A DNA stretch of 44,539 nt from Microbacteriaceae bacterium (GCA_025465035.1 JAODMH010000182.1:1-44539), one strand, 5' to 3'. Numbered from the stretch's first letter, positions 14,667-23,683 are shown. Translations and numbers: made by a program. Notes: a model not told the origin generated them from the sequence alone.

Positions 14667-15620
14667 ATGAACAGCCCGGCAAGTGTCGATTCGTGGATGT
14701 CACGAGGAATGAGCCGCCCCATGATCGAGTTCCGCAACGTCACGAAACAGTTCCCAGACGGCACTGTCGCCGTCGACGGCTTCAGCCTGGTCATCCCCTC
14801 GCGGCAGTTCACCGTTTTCGTCGGATCGTCTGGATGCGGCAAGACCACAATCCTCCGCATGATCAACCGCATGGTCGAGCCAACCTCGGGGCAGGTGTTG
14901 ATTGACGATCACGACGTCGCGACGGGCGATGCCGTCAGGCTCCGGCGCAGCATCGGCTATGTCATGCAGCAGTCGGGACTCCTCCCTCACCGTCGCGTCA
15001 TCGACAATGTCGCGACGGTTCCCTATCTGACCGGAGTGTCGAAGAAGAAGGGAAGGCAAGAGGCGTTCGGGCTCCTGCGTACCGTCGGTCTCGACGAGTC
15101 GTTGGCATATCGCTACCCGGCACAGCTCTCAGGCGGTCAGCAGCAGCGCGTCGGAGTGGCGCGTGCGCTGGCAGTCGATCCCAACATTCTTCTCATGGAT
15201 GAGCCGTTCGGCGCCGTGGACCCACTCGTCAGAGCAGAACTGCAGACAGAGCTCCTGCGACTGCAGCGCGATCTCGACAAGACGGTGGTGTTCGTCACGC
15301 ACGACATCGACGAGGCATTCCTGCTCGGACAGCACGTGGTGATCTTCCAGAAGGGCGGAATAATCGCCCAGCAGGGCAGCCCGGCCGAGATCCTGGCGAA
15401 TCCGGCGAGCGATTTCGTCGCCAGCTTCATCGGCGCAGACCGCGGCAAGCGCCGTCTTCGCGTCTCCGACATCGCTGCTGACAATGGGGAGTTGCTCCTG
15501 GTCGACGGCAACGGTCATCCGGCAGGCGTCATCGAGACTGATGATCCGCGACTCGGCGCCGGTACCGGTCCCAAGTCGCGCAGCGTCTCCAACAAGACGG
15601 ACCAGGCGGGCGACGCCTGA
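14667..15620 (+). CDS. Osmoprotectant (quaternary amine) ABC transporter ATP-binding protein
   Basis: ATPase of an OpuC/ProV-type importer for glycine betaine, choline or similar osmolytes; cytoplasmic. Walker A is GSSGCGKTT, the signature LSGGQQQRVGVARAL, Walker B ILLMDEPFGAVDPL, H-loop VTHDIDEAF. After the ATPase core the C-terminus is short and lacks a complete CBS pair. From ATG 14667 the protein has 317 aa with 18 residues before MIEFRNVTKQF; CATAGT lies exactly 6 nt upstream, a near-consensus leaderless signal. ATG 14721, which starts at MIEFRN, is the alternative and has GAGGA 12 nt upstream. The stop overlaps the next start in TGATG. It heads a complete four-gene operon. Confidence 0.9.
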   Translation: MNSPASVDSWMSRGMSRPMIEFRNVTKQFPDGTVAVDGFSLVIPSRQFTVFVGSSGCGKTTILRMINRMVEPTSGQVLIDDHDVATGDAVRLRRSIGYVMQQSGLLPHRRVIDNVATVPYLTGVSKKKGRQEAFGLLRTVGLDESLAYRYPAQLSGGQQQRVGVARALAVDPNILLMDEPFGAVDPLVRAELQTELLRLQRDLDKTVVFVTHDIDEAFLLGQHVVIFQKGGIIAQQGSPAEILANPASDFVASFIGADRGKRRLRVSDIAADNGELLLVDGNGHPAGVIETDDPRLGAGTGPKSRSVSNKTDQAGDA

Positions 15621-16306
15621 TGAACTGGGTATGGACGAACTTCGACATGATCTGGGGCCTGACCCTGAGCCAGATTTGGCTCAGCGTCATTCCGATAGTC
15701 GTCGGATTCCTTCTCTCCATACCCCTCGGCTACGCGGCCAGCCGGTCAAAGGCCGCCCGTTCCATCCTGCTCAGCGCCGGTGGGATCCTCTACACCATTC
15801 CTTCTCTCGCCCTGTTCGTGTCGATCCCTGTGGTCATCGGCACTTCTTTGCTCGATCCGACCAACGTCGTCATCGCGCTGACCATCTATTCGGTCGCGAT
15901 CATGGTCAGATCCTCCGCGGATGCCTTCGCGTCCGTCCCAGAGCCGGTGCAGGATTCGGCGACGGCTGTCGGGTTCTCCGGTTGGCAGCGATTCTTCGCG
16001 GTGGAACTGCCGCTCGCCGGTCCGGTGCTTCTGGCGGGAATCCGCGTGGTCTCGGTGAGCACCGTGAGCCTCGTGAGCGTCGGCTCCGTCATCGGCGTCT
16101 CCAGCCTCGGCTTCCTCTTCACCGACGGATTCCAGCGCAACTTCTTCACGGAAGTCTGGACCGGAATCATCGGAACCGTCATCATCGCCGCTGTCTTCGA
16201 TCTGCTGCTCGTTCTCATCGGCCGCCTCGCAATGCCGTGGAACCGTCGGGTCAGCGATCGAAAGCTCCGGCGGGTCGCCAGCCGATCGGCGGTTCCCGTC
16301 TCATGA
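15620..16306 (+). CDS. Osmoprotectant ABC transporter permease (first)
   Basis: 228-aa MetI-type inner-membrane permease with about five to six hydrophobic segments (first at residues 12-38). The ATPase-docking region is SVPEPVQDSATAVGFSGWQRFFAVELPLAGP near residues 95-125. Its start ATG overlaps the ATPase stop (TGATG) and its own stop overlaps the next permease start (ATGA), so the three are translationally coupled. Quaternary-amine systems of the OpuB/OpuC kind use two different permeases with one ATPase, as found here. Confidence 0.9.
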   Translation: MNWVWTNFDMIWGLTLSQIWLSVIPIVVGFLLSIPLGYAASRSKAARSILLSAGGILYTIPSLALFVSIPVVIGTSLLDPTNVVIALTIYSVAIMVRSSADAFASVPEPVQDSATAVGFSGWQRFFAVELPLAGPVLLAGIRVVSVSTVSLVSVGSVIGVSSLGFLFTDGFQRNFFTEVWTGIIGTVIIAAVFDLLLVLIGRLAMPWNRRVSDRKLRRVASRSAVPVS

Positions 16307-17055
16307 ACCTCATCCTTCAAGGCCTCGCCTGGATCTTCACGCCGTCGCACTGGGTGACCTCCGTCGGCAACGTGTCGATCAGCACGAGGATCGGGGAACA
16401 CTTTTACTACACGGGCGTGAGCCTGCTCGTCACCGTTCTCATCGCCGTTCCGATCGGACTGGCGATCGGCCACACCGGCAAGGGCCGCGGCATCGCGATC
16501 GTCCTCAGCAATGCCTCGCGCGCGCTGCCGACGCTCGGCCTGCTCGCCGTCCTCATCCTCGGCGTCGGCATCGGGCTGCTTCCCGTCGCCATCGTGCTGG
16601 TGATTCTCGGCATCCCGCCACTGCTCGCCGGTGTCTACTCCGGTCTCGAATCGGTCGACCGGCAGACCATCGATGCGGCACGGGCGATGGGCATGACCGA
16701 GTTGCAGATTCTGGTCAAGGTCGAGATCCCGCTCGGATTCGAGCTCATCTTCGGTGGATTCCGGGCGGCGACCCTGCAGATCATCGCGACCGTGACCCTC
16801 GCGGCCTACTACAGCCTCGGCGGGCTAGGGCACTACCTCGTGTTCGGACTGGCGCAGAACGACTACCCGCAGATGGTGGCTGGGGCGATTCTCGTGATCG
16901 TGCTCGCGCTCGCCGTCGACGGCATCCTCGCCGTCATCCAAAGATTTGTCGTTCCGGGTGTGTCCCGCGGAACGACCCGCCAGAGGCGGACAGCACGCGG
17001 TGGGGCCATTCCCCCCGTCGCACAATCCAGGACACTCATCAAGGAAGGTCAGTAA
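16303..17055 (+). CDS. Osmoprotectant ABC transporter permease (second)
   Basis: 250-aa second MetI-type permease. The start is ATG 16303 in the ATGA overlap; the frame is open further upstream but that part is a shadow of the first permease and the ATPase. About six hydrophobic segments lie between residues 30 and 225. The docking motif is RQTIDAARAMGMTELQILVKVEIPLGFELI near residues 120-150. The C-terminus is a basic cytoplasmic tail (RFVVPGVSRGTTRQRRTARGG). It would form a heterodimer with the product of the preceding gene. Confidence 0.9.
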   Translation: MNLILQGLAWIFTPSHWVTSVGNVSISTRIGEHFYYTGVSLLVTVLIAVPIGLAIGHTGKGRGIAIVLSNASRALPTLGLLAVLILGVGIGLLPVAIVLVILGIPPLLAGVYSGLESVDRQTIDAARAMGMTELQILVKVEIPLGFELIFGGFRAATLQIIATVTLAAYYSLGGLGHYLVFGLAQNDYPQMVAGAILVIVLALAVDGILAVIQRFVVPGVSRGTTRQRRTARGGAIPPVAQSRTLIKEGQ

Positions 17056-17057
17056 TC

Positions 17058-17987
17058 ATGTTCACACCCACAAGAGGCTGGGCAATCGCTGGAGTTGTCG
17101 CCGCGGGAGCACTCGTGCTCTCCGGCTGCTCATCGTCGAACTCGCTGAGCGGCTCATCCAGCAGCGGTTCGAGCTCGAAGCAGACCATCGTGGTCGGTTC
17201 GGCAAACTTCTCCGAGAACACCATCCTCGCCGACATTTACGGTCAGGCTCTTGCCGCAAATGGTTTCGCGGTGAGCTACAAGCCGAACATCGGTGCGCGC
17301 GCCGTCTACTTCCCGGCACTCACCAAGGGAGACGTCGATGTGATTCCCGAATATTCGGGAAGCATCCTCTCGTTCCTCGACAAGACTGCCGTCGCGACCG
17401 CGCCCGCCGACGTCAACGCGGCTCTGGCCAAGGCGCTGCCGTCGACCGTCGTCGCGTTGACACCGGCCACGGCGGCCGACTCAGACTCGCTGAATGTCAC
17501 CGCCGAGTTCGCCAAGGCCAACAACCTCACGTCGATCGCGGATCTCAAGAACGTCAGCTCCGTCATCCTCGCCGCGAACCCCGAGTTCGAGACCCGCCCC
17601 GACGGTATCCCGGCGCTCAAGAGTCTGTACGGGCTCACCAACATCACCTTCCAGGCCATCAACGACAGCGGTGGGCCGGCAACGCTCAAGGCACTGCTCG
17701 ACGGCACCGTGCAGGTCGCGGACATCTACAGCACGACGCCGTCGATCCTGGCGAACAAACTGGTGACGCTCGAGGACACGAAGAGTCAGTTCGCGTCGCA
17801 GCAGGTCGTCCCCGTGGTCTACAAGAAGAAGACCAGCGCCAAGCTCGAGTCGGTGCTCAACGCGGTCTCGGCGAAGCTGACGACCAAGGATCTTCTCGCC
17901 TTGAACAGCGACGTCTCCGGTGATTCCAAGACCGAGCCGGCCACGGCCGCGAAGAACTGGCTGAAGAAGGTCGGCCTGGTCAAGTAA
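17058..17987 (+). CDS. Osmoprotectant ABC transporter substrate-binding lipoprotein (ProX/OpuCC-like)
   Basis: 309-aa extracellular binding protein anchored as a lipoprotein: hydrophobic leader, lipobox LSGC with Cys24, then a Ser-rich linker (residues 25-42). The mature part is the OpuAC/ProX-type fold, beginning TIVVGSANFSENTILADIYGQAL, with KGDVDVIPEYSGS near residue 90 typical of quaternary-amine binders. It delivers glycine betaine, choline, carnitine or a similar solute to the two permeases. GGAAGG lies 9 nt before the ATG, and the gene follows the second permease stop by 2 bp. Which osmolyte is bound cannot be read from the sequence. Confidence 0.92.
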   Translation: MFTPTRGWAIAGVVAAGALVLSGCSSSNSLSGSSSSGSSSKQTIVVGSANFSENTILADIYGQALAANGFAVSYKPNIGARAVYFPALTKGDVDVIPEYSGSILSFLDKTAVATAPADVNAALAKALPSTVVALTPATAADSDSLNVTAEFAKANNLTSIADLKNVSSVILAANPEFETRPDGIPALKSLYGLTNITFQAINDSGGPATLKALLDGTVQVADIYSTTPSILANKLVTLEDTKSQFASQQVVPVVYKKKTSAKLESVLNAVSAKLTTKDLLALNSDVSGDSKTEPATAAKNWLKKVGLVK

Positions 17988-17998
17988 TCGCGCACTGA

Positions 17999-18041
17999 AC
18001 AGGGGCGAGGCCGGGCTACGGCTCCCGCGTCTCGCCCCTGT
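17999..18041. terminator. Bidirectional terminator between binding-protein and dedA genes
   Basis: ACAGGGGCGAG (17999-18009) pairs perfectly with CTCGCCCCTGT (18031-18041); the 21-nt interior contains further pairing. It follows the osmoprotectant operon and overlaps the last codons of the convergent DedA gene, so it may stop both transcripts. No T-run. Confidence 0.65.
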
Positions 18042-18690
18042 CAGTGGCATCCGGACGCTCCATGTGGCGCGCCTCCGTGCGTTCGATGAGCTTCTTCACG
18101 AACAGCGCGACCACGAGGAAGACGGCGATGATCGCCGCAAAGATGTACCCCGCGTAGTGCAGTTGCGATGAGAGCTGGCGGTACGATCCGGCCGCGAGCC
18201 AGCCGACGGAGACGTAGGCCACGGCCCAGATGATGCAGGCCGGAGCGGTCCAGGCGAGGAACCTGCGGTAGCGCATGGCGCTCGTGCCGACGGTGAGCGG
18301 GATGAGTGCGTGCAGCACCGGGAGGAAGCGTGAGATGAACACGGCGATGCCGCCGCGCCGGTCGAGATAATTCTCTGCTCTGACCCAGTTGCGTTCACCC
18401 AGCTTCTGGCCGAGCCTGCTTGCCCTGATCCGCGGTCCGAAGAAGCGACCGAGGGCGAAGCCGATGCTCTCTCCGGCGAGAGCGCCGCCGACGACCACGA
18501 CGAGCAATGCCGCGTATTCCGCCCAGCTGGTGATGCCCGTCGATGCCACGATGACGACGGTGTCGCCCGGCACGATGAGGCCGATGAGAATGGAGGTCTC
18601 GAACAGCATTCCGAGACCGACGAGAAGAACCCGCAGCCCAGGATCGACACCGCGCACGATATCGAGGATCCAGCTGAGGATGTCGTTCAC
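18016..18690 (-). CDS. DedA-family membrane protein
   Basis: 224-aa polytopic membrane protein of the DedA/SNARE-associated (VTT) family; members act as lipid flippases or transport undecaprenyl phosphate. The core includes ILIGLIVPGDTVVIVAS near residues 35-50, GESIGFALGRFFGPRIR near 75-90 and the family's conserved FISRFLPVLHALIPLTVGTSAM near 118-140, with about five hydrophobic segments. The basic tail (KKLIERTEARHMERPD) is cytoplasmic. The start is GTG 18690, supported by TAGGCT exactly 6 nt upstream. Its 3' end overlaps the terminator hairpin shared with the osmoprotectant operon. Confidence 0.9.
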   Translation of the reverse strand: MNDILSWILDIVRGVDPGLRVLLVGLGMLFETSILIGLIVPGDTVVIVASTGITSWAEYAALLVVVVGGALAGESIGFALGRFFGPRIRASRLGQKLGERNWVRAENYLDRRGGIAVFISRFLPVLHALIPLTVGTSAMRYRRFLAWTAPACIIWAVAYVSVGWLAAGSYRQLSSQLHYAGYIFAAIIAVFLVVALFVKKLIERTEARHMERPDATDRGETREP

Positions 18691-18696
18691 GTGTCG

Positions 18697-18702
18697 AGCC
18701 TA
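18697..18702 (-). promoter_or_regulatory. -10 hexamer TAGGCT, leaderless GTG start of dedA
   Basis: Minus-strand TAGGCT, 6 nt (CGACAC), then GTG 18690. The hexamer overlaps the last codon and stop of the upstream pabC gene (ending at 18700). Confidence 0.55.
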
Positions 18703-19500
18703 GCGAGCATCGCTGAGCGAAATGGGCTTGCGCAACCGATCGAGCCTGGCTCTCCAGGCGCCGAGCCGACCGGGCTCCTCCGCGACCGACGGTCCGTCGA
18801 TCCAGGCCGTGACGATGCGGATGCCGTGCAACGCACTGAGCGCCCAGAGTTCGACGCCGTCCAGTTCCGCCGGGGTCACCGACTCGTAGTAGACCTCGAC
18901 ACCGATGGCCGTCGCCAGAGTGATCACCGACCGTGCGGTCACGCTGTCTACACGATCGAACTCGAGAGACGGGGCGCAGAGGATCGCACCGCGCCACCAG
19001 AGCAGCGAGCTGTTGGCACCCTCGACGACGTAACCGTCAGAGGACAGGATCACCGCCTCATCCGCTCCGCGCTCCTGCGCTCCGGTGCGCGCCCTCGACA
19101 GTGCTTCCGTGTCTGGTCCCTTCACCAGAGGCGAGGTGCGCGGATCGGGTCCAGGATGGGTCGCGAGACGCAGGGACCTGGTCCGCTCCGGAGCGCTGCG
19201 CAGACGGAAGACGAGCAGTGGCGCCCCCCGACGTAACTGCAGTTCTACTCGCGGAAACCAGGCGTCGGAGCGGGGAATCGCCGCGATCGCCGCATCCCAG
19301 AAGCGTTCCGCATCGAGTTCCGGGTAGTGCTCCCGGTCGATGGCGTCCAAAAACCTTGAGCGGTGAAGGTCCAACGCGAGTACGGCCCCATCGGTCACGA
19401 GCCAGGAATCGGCGGCGGCCACGAACACATCGGACATGTCACAGTACTCGAGCGGCTCCAGCTCGCCGTCATGCCAGCGGTAGATCGCGGTCACACTCAT
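18700..19500 (-). CDS. pabC: Aminodeoxychorismate lyase-like class IV aminotransferase
   Basis: 266-aa PLP enzyme of fold type IV. The Schiff-base lysine is K127 (PLVKGPD) and the PLP-contacting motif is E160-GANSSLLWW, both where the family expects them. Class IV enzymes include branched-chain and D-amino-acid aminotransferases, but the divergent pabB neighbour makes 4-amino-4-deoxychorismate lyase, which releases p-aminobenzoate and pyruvate for folate synthesis, the most likely role. The N-terminal part (FLDAIDREHYPELD) is usual for actinobacterial PabC-like proteins. The start ATG is 11 bp from the pabB start on the other strand, with TAACCT 6 nt upstream. Confidence 0.82.
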   Translation of the reverse strand: MSVTAIYRWHDGELEPLEYCDMSDVFVAAADSWLVTDGAVLALDLHRSRFLDAIDREHYPELDAERFWDAAIAAIPRSDAWFPRVELQLRRGAPLLVFRLRSAPERTRSLRLATHPGPDPRTSPLVKGPDTEALSRARTGAQERGADEAVILSSDGYVVEGANSSLLWWRGAILCAPSLEFDRVDSVTARSVITLATAIGVEVYYESVTPAELDGVELWALSALHGIRIVTAWIDGPSVAEEPGRLGAWRARLDRLRKPISLSDAR

Positions 19501-19512
19501 AGAGTTAGGTTA
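19500..19512. promoter_or_regulatory. Compact divergent pabC/pabB promoter (two leaderless -10 hexamers)
   Basis: Forward: TAGAGT (19500-19505), 6 nt, ATG 19512 of pabB. Reverse: TAACCT (19512-19507), 6 nt, ATG 19500 of pabC. Each hexamer takes one base of the other gene's start codon, so the two transcription complexes cannot occupy the site together. Confidence 0.6.
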
Positions 19513-20876
19513 TGCGCCGCAGGCTTCTCGAAGCGCCCCTGACCGGCTGGATCGATCCCGCCCGCGTCTTCGCGGCACTCTATGCCCGGCAATCGCGAGC
19601 GGTCTGGCTCGACTCCGGCGTGCATGCCGAAAGCGGCATGAGCTGTCTCGCGGCCGGCTCGCGACTCGTCACGGCGTCCGTCGGCGACGGGACCGTGACG
19701 GTGGGCGGCCGGGCGACGACGGGCGAGATCCTCGACTTCCTGCAGGCAGAACTGGAGCCGGCCTCTGAGGGAGATGGGGAGGGCTTCGGACTGGGCTGGG
19801 TGGGATGGCTCGGCTACGAGTTGCGCGCGCAGACGATGGGCACTCCGCCGAGGACCGGGTCGCGGTATCCGGATGCCGCCCTGCTGTTCGTGGACCGCGC
19901 CATCGTGTTCGACCACGCGGAACGTTCCATGCGATTGGTCGCACTCGGCGACGGCTGGACCGGGGAGCTGGAGGCCTGGCGCCGGTCGACGATCGCGGAG
20001 TTGAGTCTGGCGCGCGACCTCGATCCCGGCGTCCGCCCGGCAGCCGCTGCCCCGGCCGTCACCTGGGCGTACAGCGACGACGACTACCTGCGGATGATCC
20101 GCGAGTGCCAGGCGGCGATCGTGGCCGGTGACGCCTACCAGATCTGCCTGACGACCGAGGTACGGGTGGATGTGCGCCCCGATCCCCTCGAGACCTATCT
20201 CGCGCTGCGGGCGGCCAGCCCGACCCATCACGGCTCGCTCTTCGTGATCGAAGGGGCGGCCCTGTTGAGTTCGTCGCCGGAACAGTTCCTCTCGGTCTCG
20301 ACAGCAGGAATCATCGAATCCAGGCCGATCAAGGGCACCCGTCGCCGCGGATCCGACCCCCGCGAGGACGCAGCGCTCGCGATCGAGCTCGAGACGAACG
20401 ACAAGGAACGCGCCGAGAACCTCATGATCGTCGACCTCATGCGCAATGACATCGGTCGGGTCAGCGCGGTCGGTTCGGTGAGCGTGACGAGCCTGCTCGC
20501 CGTCGAGAGCTACGCGCAGGTACATCAGCTGGTGAGCACCGTTCGCGGACAGCTGGCACCTGGTCTGACCGGAATCGACGCCGTTCGGGCCTGCTTCCCG
20601 GCAGGCTCGATGACGGGCGCGCCGAAGTATGGTGCCGTCTCGATCCTCGACCGGCTCGAGAACCGCGCCCGCGGCGTGTATGCGGGTGCCTTCGGGTATT
20701 TCGGGCTTGACGGTCGCATCGACCTCGCGATGGTGATCCGCAGCATCATCCTTGACGCGGATGGCGCGACCATCGGAACCGGCGGTGGCATCACCGCGCT
20801 CTCCGTACCCGAGGAGGAGCTCGACGAGGTGCGTCTCAAGGCTGCGGTGCTGCTCGCGGTGCTCGGAGTGACCTGA
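19512..20876 (+). CDS. pabB: Aminodeoxychorismate synthase component I
   Basis: 454-aa chorismate-utilising enzyme. The diagnostic motif is PIKGT with Lys274: PabB enzymes carry this lysine nucleophile, whereas anthranilate synthase has Ala (PIAGT). Other family blocks are AGDAYQICLTTE near residue 200, LETNDKERAENLMIVDLMRND near 300, AVESYAQVHQLVSTVRG near 330, and CFPAGSMTGAPK near 362. It converts chorismate plus ammonia to 4-amino-4-deoxychorismate for p-aminobenzoate and folate. The glutaminase partner (PabA/TrpG) is not nearby and no PabA domain is fused. The pabC-like lyase is divergent. The ATG is preceded at 6 nt by TAGAGT. Confidence 0.92.
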   Translation: MRRRLLEAPLTGWIDPARVFAALYARQSRAVWLDSGVHAESGMSCLAAGSRLVTASVGDGTVTVGGRATTGEILDFLQAELEPASEGDGEGFGLGWVGWLGYELRAQTMGTPPRTGSRYPDAALLFVDRAIVFDHAERSMRLVALGDGWTGELEAWRRSTIAELSLARDLDPGVRPAAAAPAVTWAYSDDDYLRMIRECQAAIVAGDAYQICLTTEVRVDVRPDPLETYLALRAASPTHHGSLFVIEGAALLSSSPEQFLSVSTAGIIESRPIKGTRRRGSDPREDAALAIELETNDKERAENLMIVDLMRNDIGRVSAVGSVSVTSLLAVESYAQVHQLVSTVRGQLAPGLTGIDAVRACFPAGSMTGAPKYGAVSILDRLENRARGVYAGAFGYFGLDGRIDLAMVIRSIILDADGATIGTGGGITALSVPEEELDEVRLKAAVLLAVLGVT

Positions 20877-20988
20877 CGCTCCCTGGCGGGTGGAGGGAAC
20901 GAGCGGGTTAAGTCTGTGCAGGGTTTCGGTAACCTTGGTAGCTGGCCGTGACTTCATCCGGTCGATCCGCTTATGAATTGAGATCTTC

Positions 20989-23565
20989 TTGGAATACGAC
21001 CACCGCCACGACGCCGAGAACGGCCAGCAGTACGACGTCGCGAAGCTGCAGGAGAAGTGGCAGGCGCGCTGGGAGGAACTGCAGCCGTTTCGCACGAGCG
21101 ACCCTGCAGACAAGCGGCCGCGGAAGTACATCCTCGACATGTTCCCGTATCCGTCCGGCGATCTGCACATGGGGCACGCGGAGGCCTACGCCCTCGGTGA
21201 CGTGATTGCGCGCTACTGGCGACAGCAGGGTTTCAACGTGCTGCATCCGATCGGCTGGGACTCGTTTGGACTGCCCGCCGAGAATGCCGCGATCAAACGC
21301 GGCGTCGACCCGCGCGAGTGGACCTACGCCAACATCGAACAGCAGAAGGTGTCGATGAAGCGGTACGCGGCATCCTTCGACTGGGATCGCGTGCTGCACA
21401 CGAGCGACCCCGAGTACTACAAGTGGAACCAATGGCTCTTCCTGCAGATGTTCAAGAAGGGGCTCGCCTACCGCAAGGACAGCTGGGTGAACTGGGACCC
21501 TGTCGACCAGACAGTGCTCGCCAACGAGCAGGTGCTCTCCGACGGCACGAGCGAGCGTTCCGGCGCCGTCGTGGTGAAGAAGAAGCTCACCCAGTGGTAC
21601 CTCAAGATCACCGATTACGCGGATCGGCTGCTGGACGACCTCAACCAGCTCGAAGGGTCGTGGCCGGCGAAGGTCATCACGATGCAGCGCAACTGGATCG
21701 GTCGTTCGATCGGCGCGGATGTCGACTTCGAGATCGAAGGACGTCCGGAAGGGGTCACCGTCTTCACCACCCGGCCTGACACCCTTTACGGCGCGACCTT
21801 CATGGTCGTCGCTCCGGACTCCGACCTGGCCGCGGAACTCGTGGCCGACCGATCACCGGAGATCACGGCGACCTTCGCCGACTATCTCGCCCGCGTGCAG
21901 AAGAGCACGGAGATCGAGCGCCAGGACGCGACCAGGGAGAAGACCGGCGTATTCCTCGACCGCTGGGCGATCAATCCCGTGAACGGGGATCGCATCCCGA
22001 TCTGGGCAGCGGACTACGTGCTGGCCGACTACGGTCACGGCGCGGTCATGGCCGTACCAGCCCACGATCAGCGCGACCTCGACTTCGCCCGCAAGTTCGG
22101 TCTCGCGGTGCGCGTCGTCGTCGACACCAACGCGCCCGTGACCGGTGCGATCCCGGTCCTGCCGGTCAATCCTGAGACGGGTGAGGCGGAATTGCCCGAC
22201 GACCTGCCCCCGCTCGATCCCGCCCACACCGGTATCGCTCTCGTCGGCGAGGGCCGCATGATCAACTCCGGCCCACTGGACGGGCTGAGCAAATCGAACG
22301 CGATCAAGCGCATCACTGAGCAGTTGGAGGCGGCCGGGAACGGTCGATCCGCGCGCCACTATCGATTGCGCGACTGGCTGATCTCCCGCCAGCGCTACTG
22401 GGGCACTCCCATCCCGATCATTCACGGGGAGGACGGCGAACTGATTCCGGTGGCGGAGGATCAACTTCCCGTCGAGCTGCCGCCGACCGACGGCCTCGAC
22501 CTTCGGCCCAAGGGTCAGTCGCCGCTCGGCGCCGCCGAAGACTGGGTTAACGTCACGCTGCCCGACGGCAGGAAGGGGCGCAGGGATCCCGACACCATGG
22601 ACACCTTCGTGGACAGTTCCTGGTATTTTCTGCGCTTCCTGAATCCCCATGACGACACCAGGGCGTTCGACCCGACCGAGGCAGAGAAATGGGCGCCCGT
22701 CGACCAGTACGTGGGCGGGGTGACCCACGCCATCCTGCATCTGCTCTATGCGCGGTTCATCACCAAGGTGCTCTTCGATCTCGGCTATGTGAGCTTCACC
22801 GAACCCTTCAGCGCTCTGCTCAACCAGGGCATGGTGCTCATGGACGGCTCTGCCATGAGCAAGAGCAAGGGCAATCTCGTGCGCCTGAGCGACCAGCTCG
22901 ACGAACACGGGGTCGATGCCGTCCGCCTGACGATGGCCTTTGCCGGGCCGCCGGAGGACGACATCGACTGGGCGGACGTCTCGCCTGCGTCATCCGCGTA
23001 GTTCCTGGCCCGCGCCTGGCGTCTTGCGGGTGACGTGACGAGCTCGCCAGAAGTGGACTGGAGGACGGGCGATACCGAGCTGCGCAGAGTCACCCACCGC
23101 TTTCTTGCCGAGGCCCCCGGTCTCATCGAATCCTTCAAGTTCAACGTGGTAGTCGCCCGCATCATGGAGCTCGTCAACGCCACCCGCAAGGCCATCGACT
23201 CCGGGCCTGGCAAGGCGGATGCCGCGGTGCGCGAGGCCGTGGAAACCGTGGCACTCGCACTCAGCCTGTTCGCGCCCTATACCGCCGAGGAGATGTGGGA
23301 GAAGCTGGGCTACCCGGCGACGGTTGCGACCTACGGTTGGCGCCGGGCGGATCCGACCCTCCTCGTCGAGAGCGCCGTCACCGCGGTGATCCAGGTCGAC
23401 GGCAAGGTGCGCGACCGCATCGAGGTCAGCCCCAAGATCGACTCACAGGAACTCGAGAAGCTCGCCATGGCATCCGCTGCCGTCGCGAAGGCGGTCGGCG
23501 ACCGGACGATCGCCAACGTGATCGTGCGCGCACCCCGCATCGTGAACATCGCCACGAGGCCCTAG
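20989..23565 (+). pseudogene. leuS: Leucyl-tRNA synthetase interrupted by one in-frame TAG
   Basis: Class I synthetase charging tRNA-Leu. All landmarks are intact: HMGH at residues 60-63, the editing-domain [12 protein letters not shown] and [16 protein letters not shown], the [12 protein letters not shown] block, and AMSKSKGN at 622-629. Codon 671 (22999-23001) is TAG, after [13 protein letters not shown]; the same frame continues [12 protein letters not shown] into a complete anticodon-binding and C-terminal domain to 23565, with no other lesion. A Lys codon (AAG) is expected there. The 670-aa product would lack the anticodon-binding domain; GTG 23035 could restart a 176-aa C-terminal fragment. 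The TTG start is uncertain: an in-frame stop lies at 20974, and the better promoter placement favours GTG 20948 in another frame. Leading explanations are sequence error, suppression or a redundant copy. Confidence 0.85.
22999..23001 (+). other. In-frame amber codon inside leuS
   Basis: TAG at codon 671, between a complete catalytic/editing region and a complete anticodon-binding region in the same frame. One A-to-T change from the expected AAG. Confidence 0.9.
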
Positions 23566-23643
23566 CCGTGCGGGCTGGCCGTGCGGGCTGGCCCCGGGGT
23601 CTGGCTGTGCGGTCTGGCTGTGCGGTCTGGCTGTGCGGTCTGG
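23566..23643. repeat. Six tandem copies of a 13-bp unit
   Basis: Directly after the leuS stop: units at 23566-23578, 23579-23591, 23592-23604, 23605-23617, 23618-23630 and 23631-23643, consensus C(C/T)GTGCGG(G/T)CTGG, with copies 4-6 identical and copy 3 diverged. A seventh decayed copy may follow to 23656. The unit length is not a multiple of three, so it is not a coding repeat. Confidence 0.85.
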
Positions 23644-23683
23644 CCCTGCGGCGGGGAAACCACCCCCTGCGGCGGTGAAATGT

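Noticed and set aside
23035-23565. The leuS C-terminal part as an independent gene
   Set aside because: It begins in the middle of a continuous LeuRS frame, with no clear Shine-Dalgarno or promoter hexamer before GTG 23035. Kept only as a hypothesis in the leuS finding.
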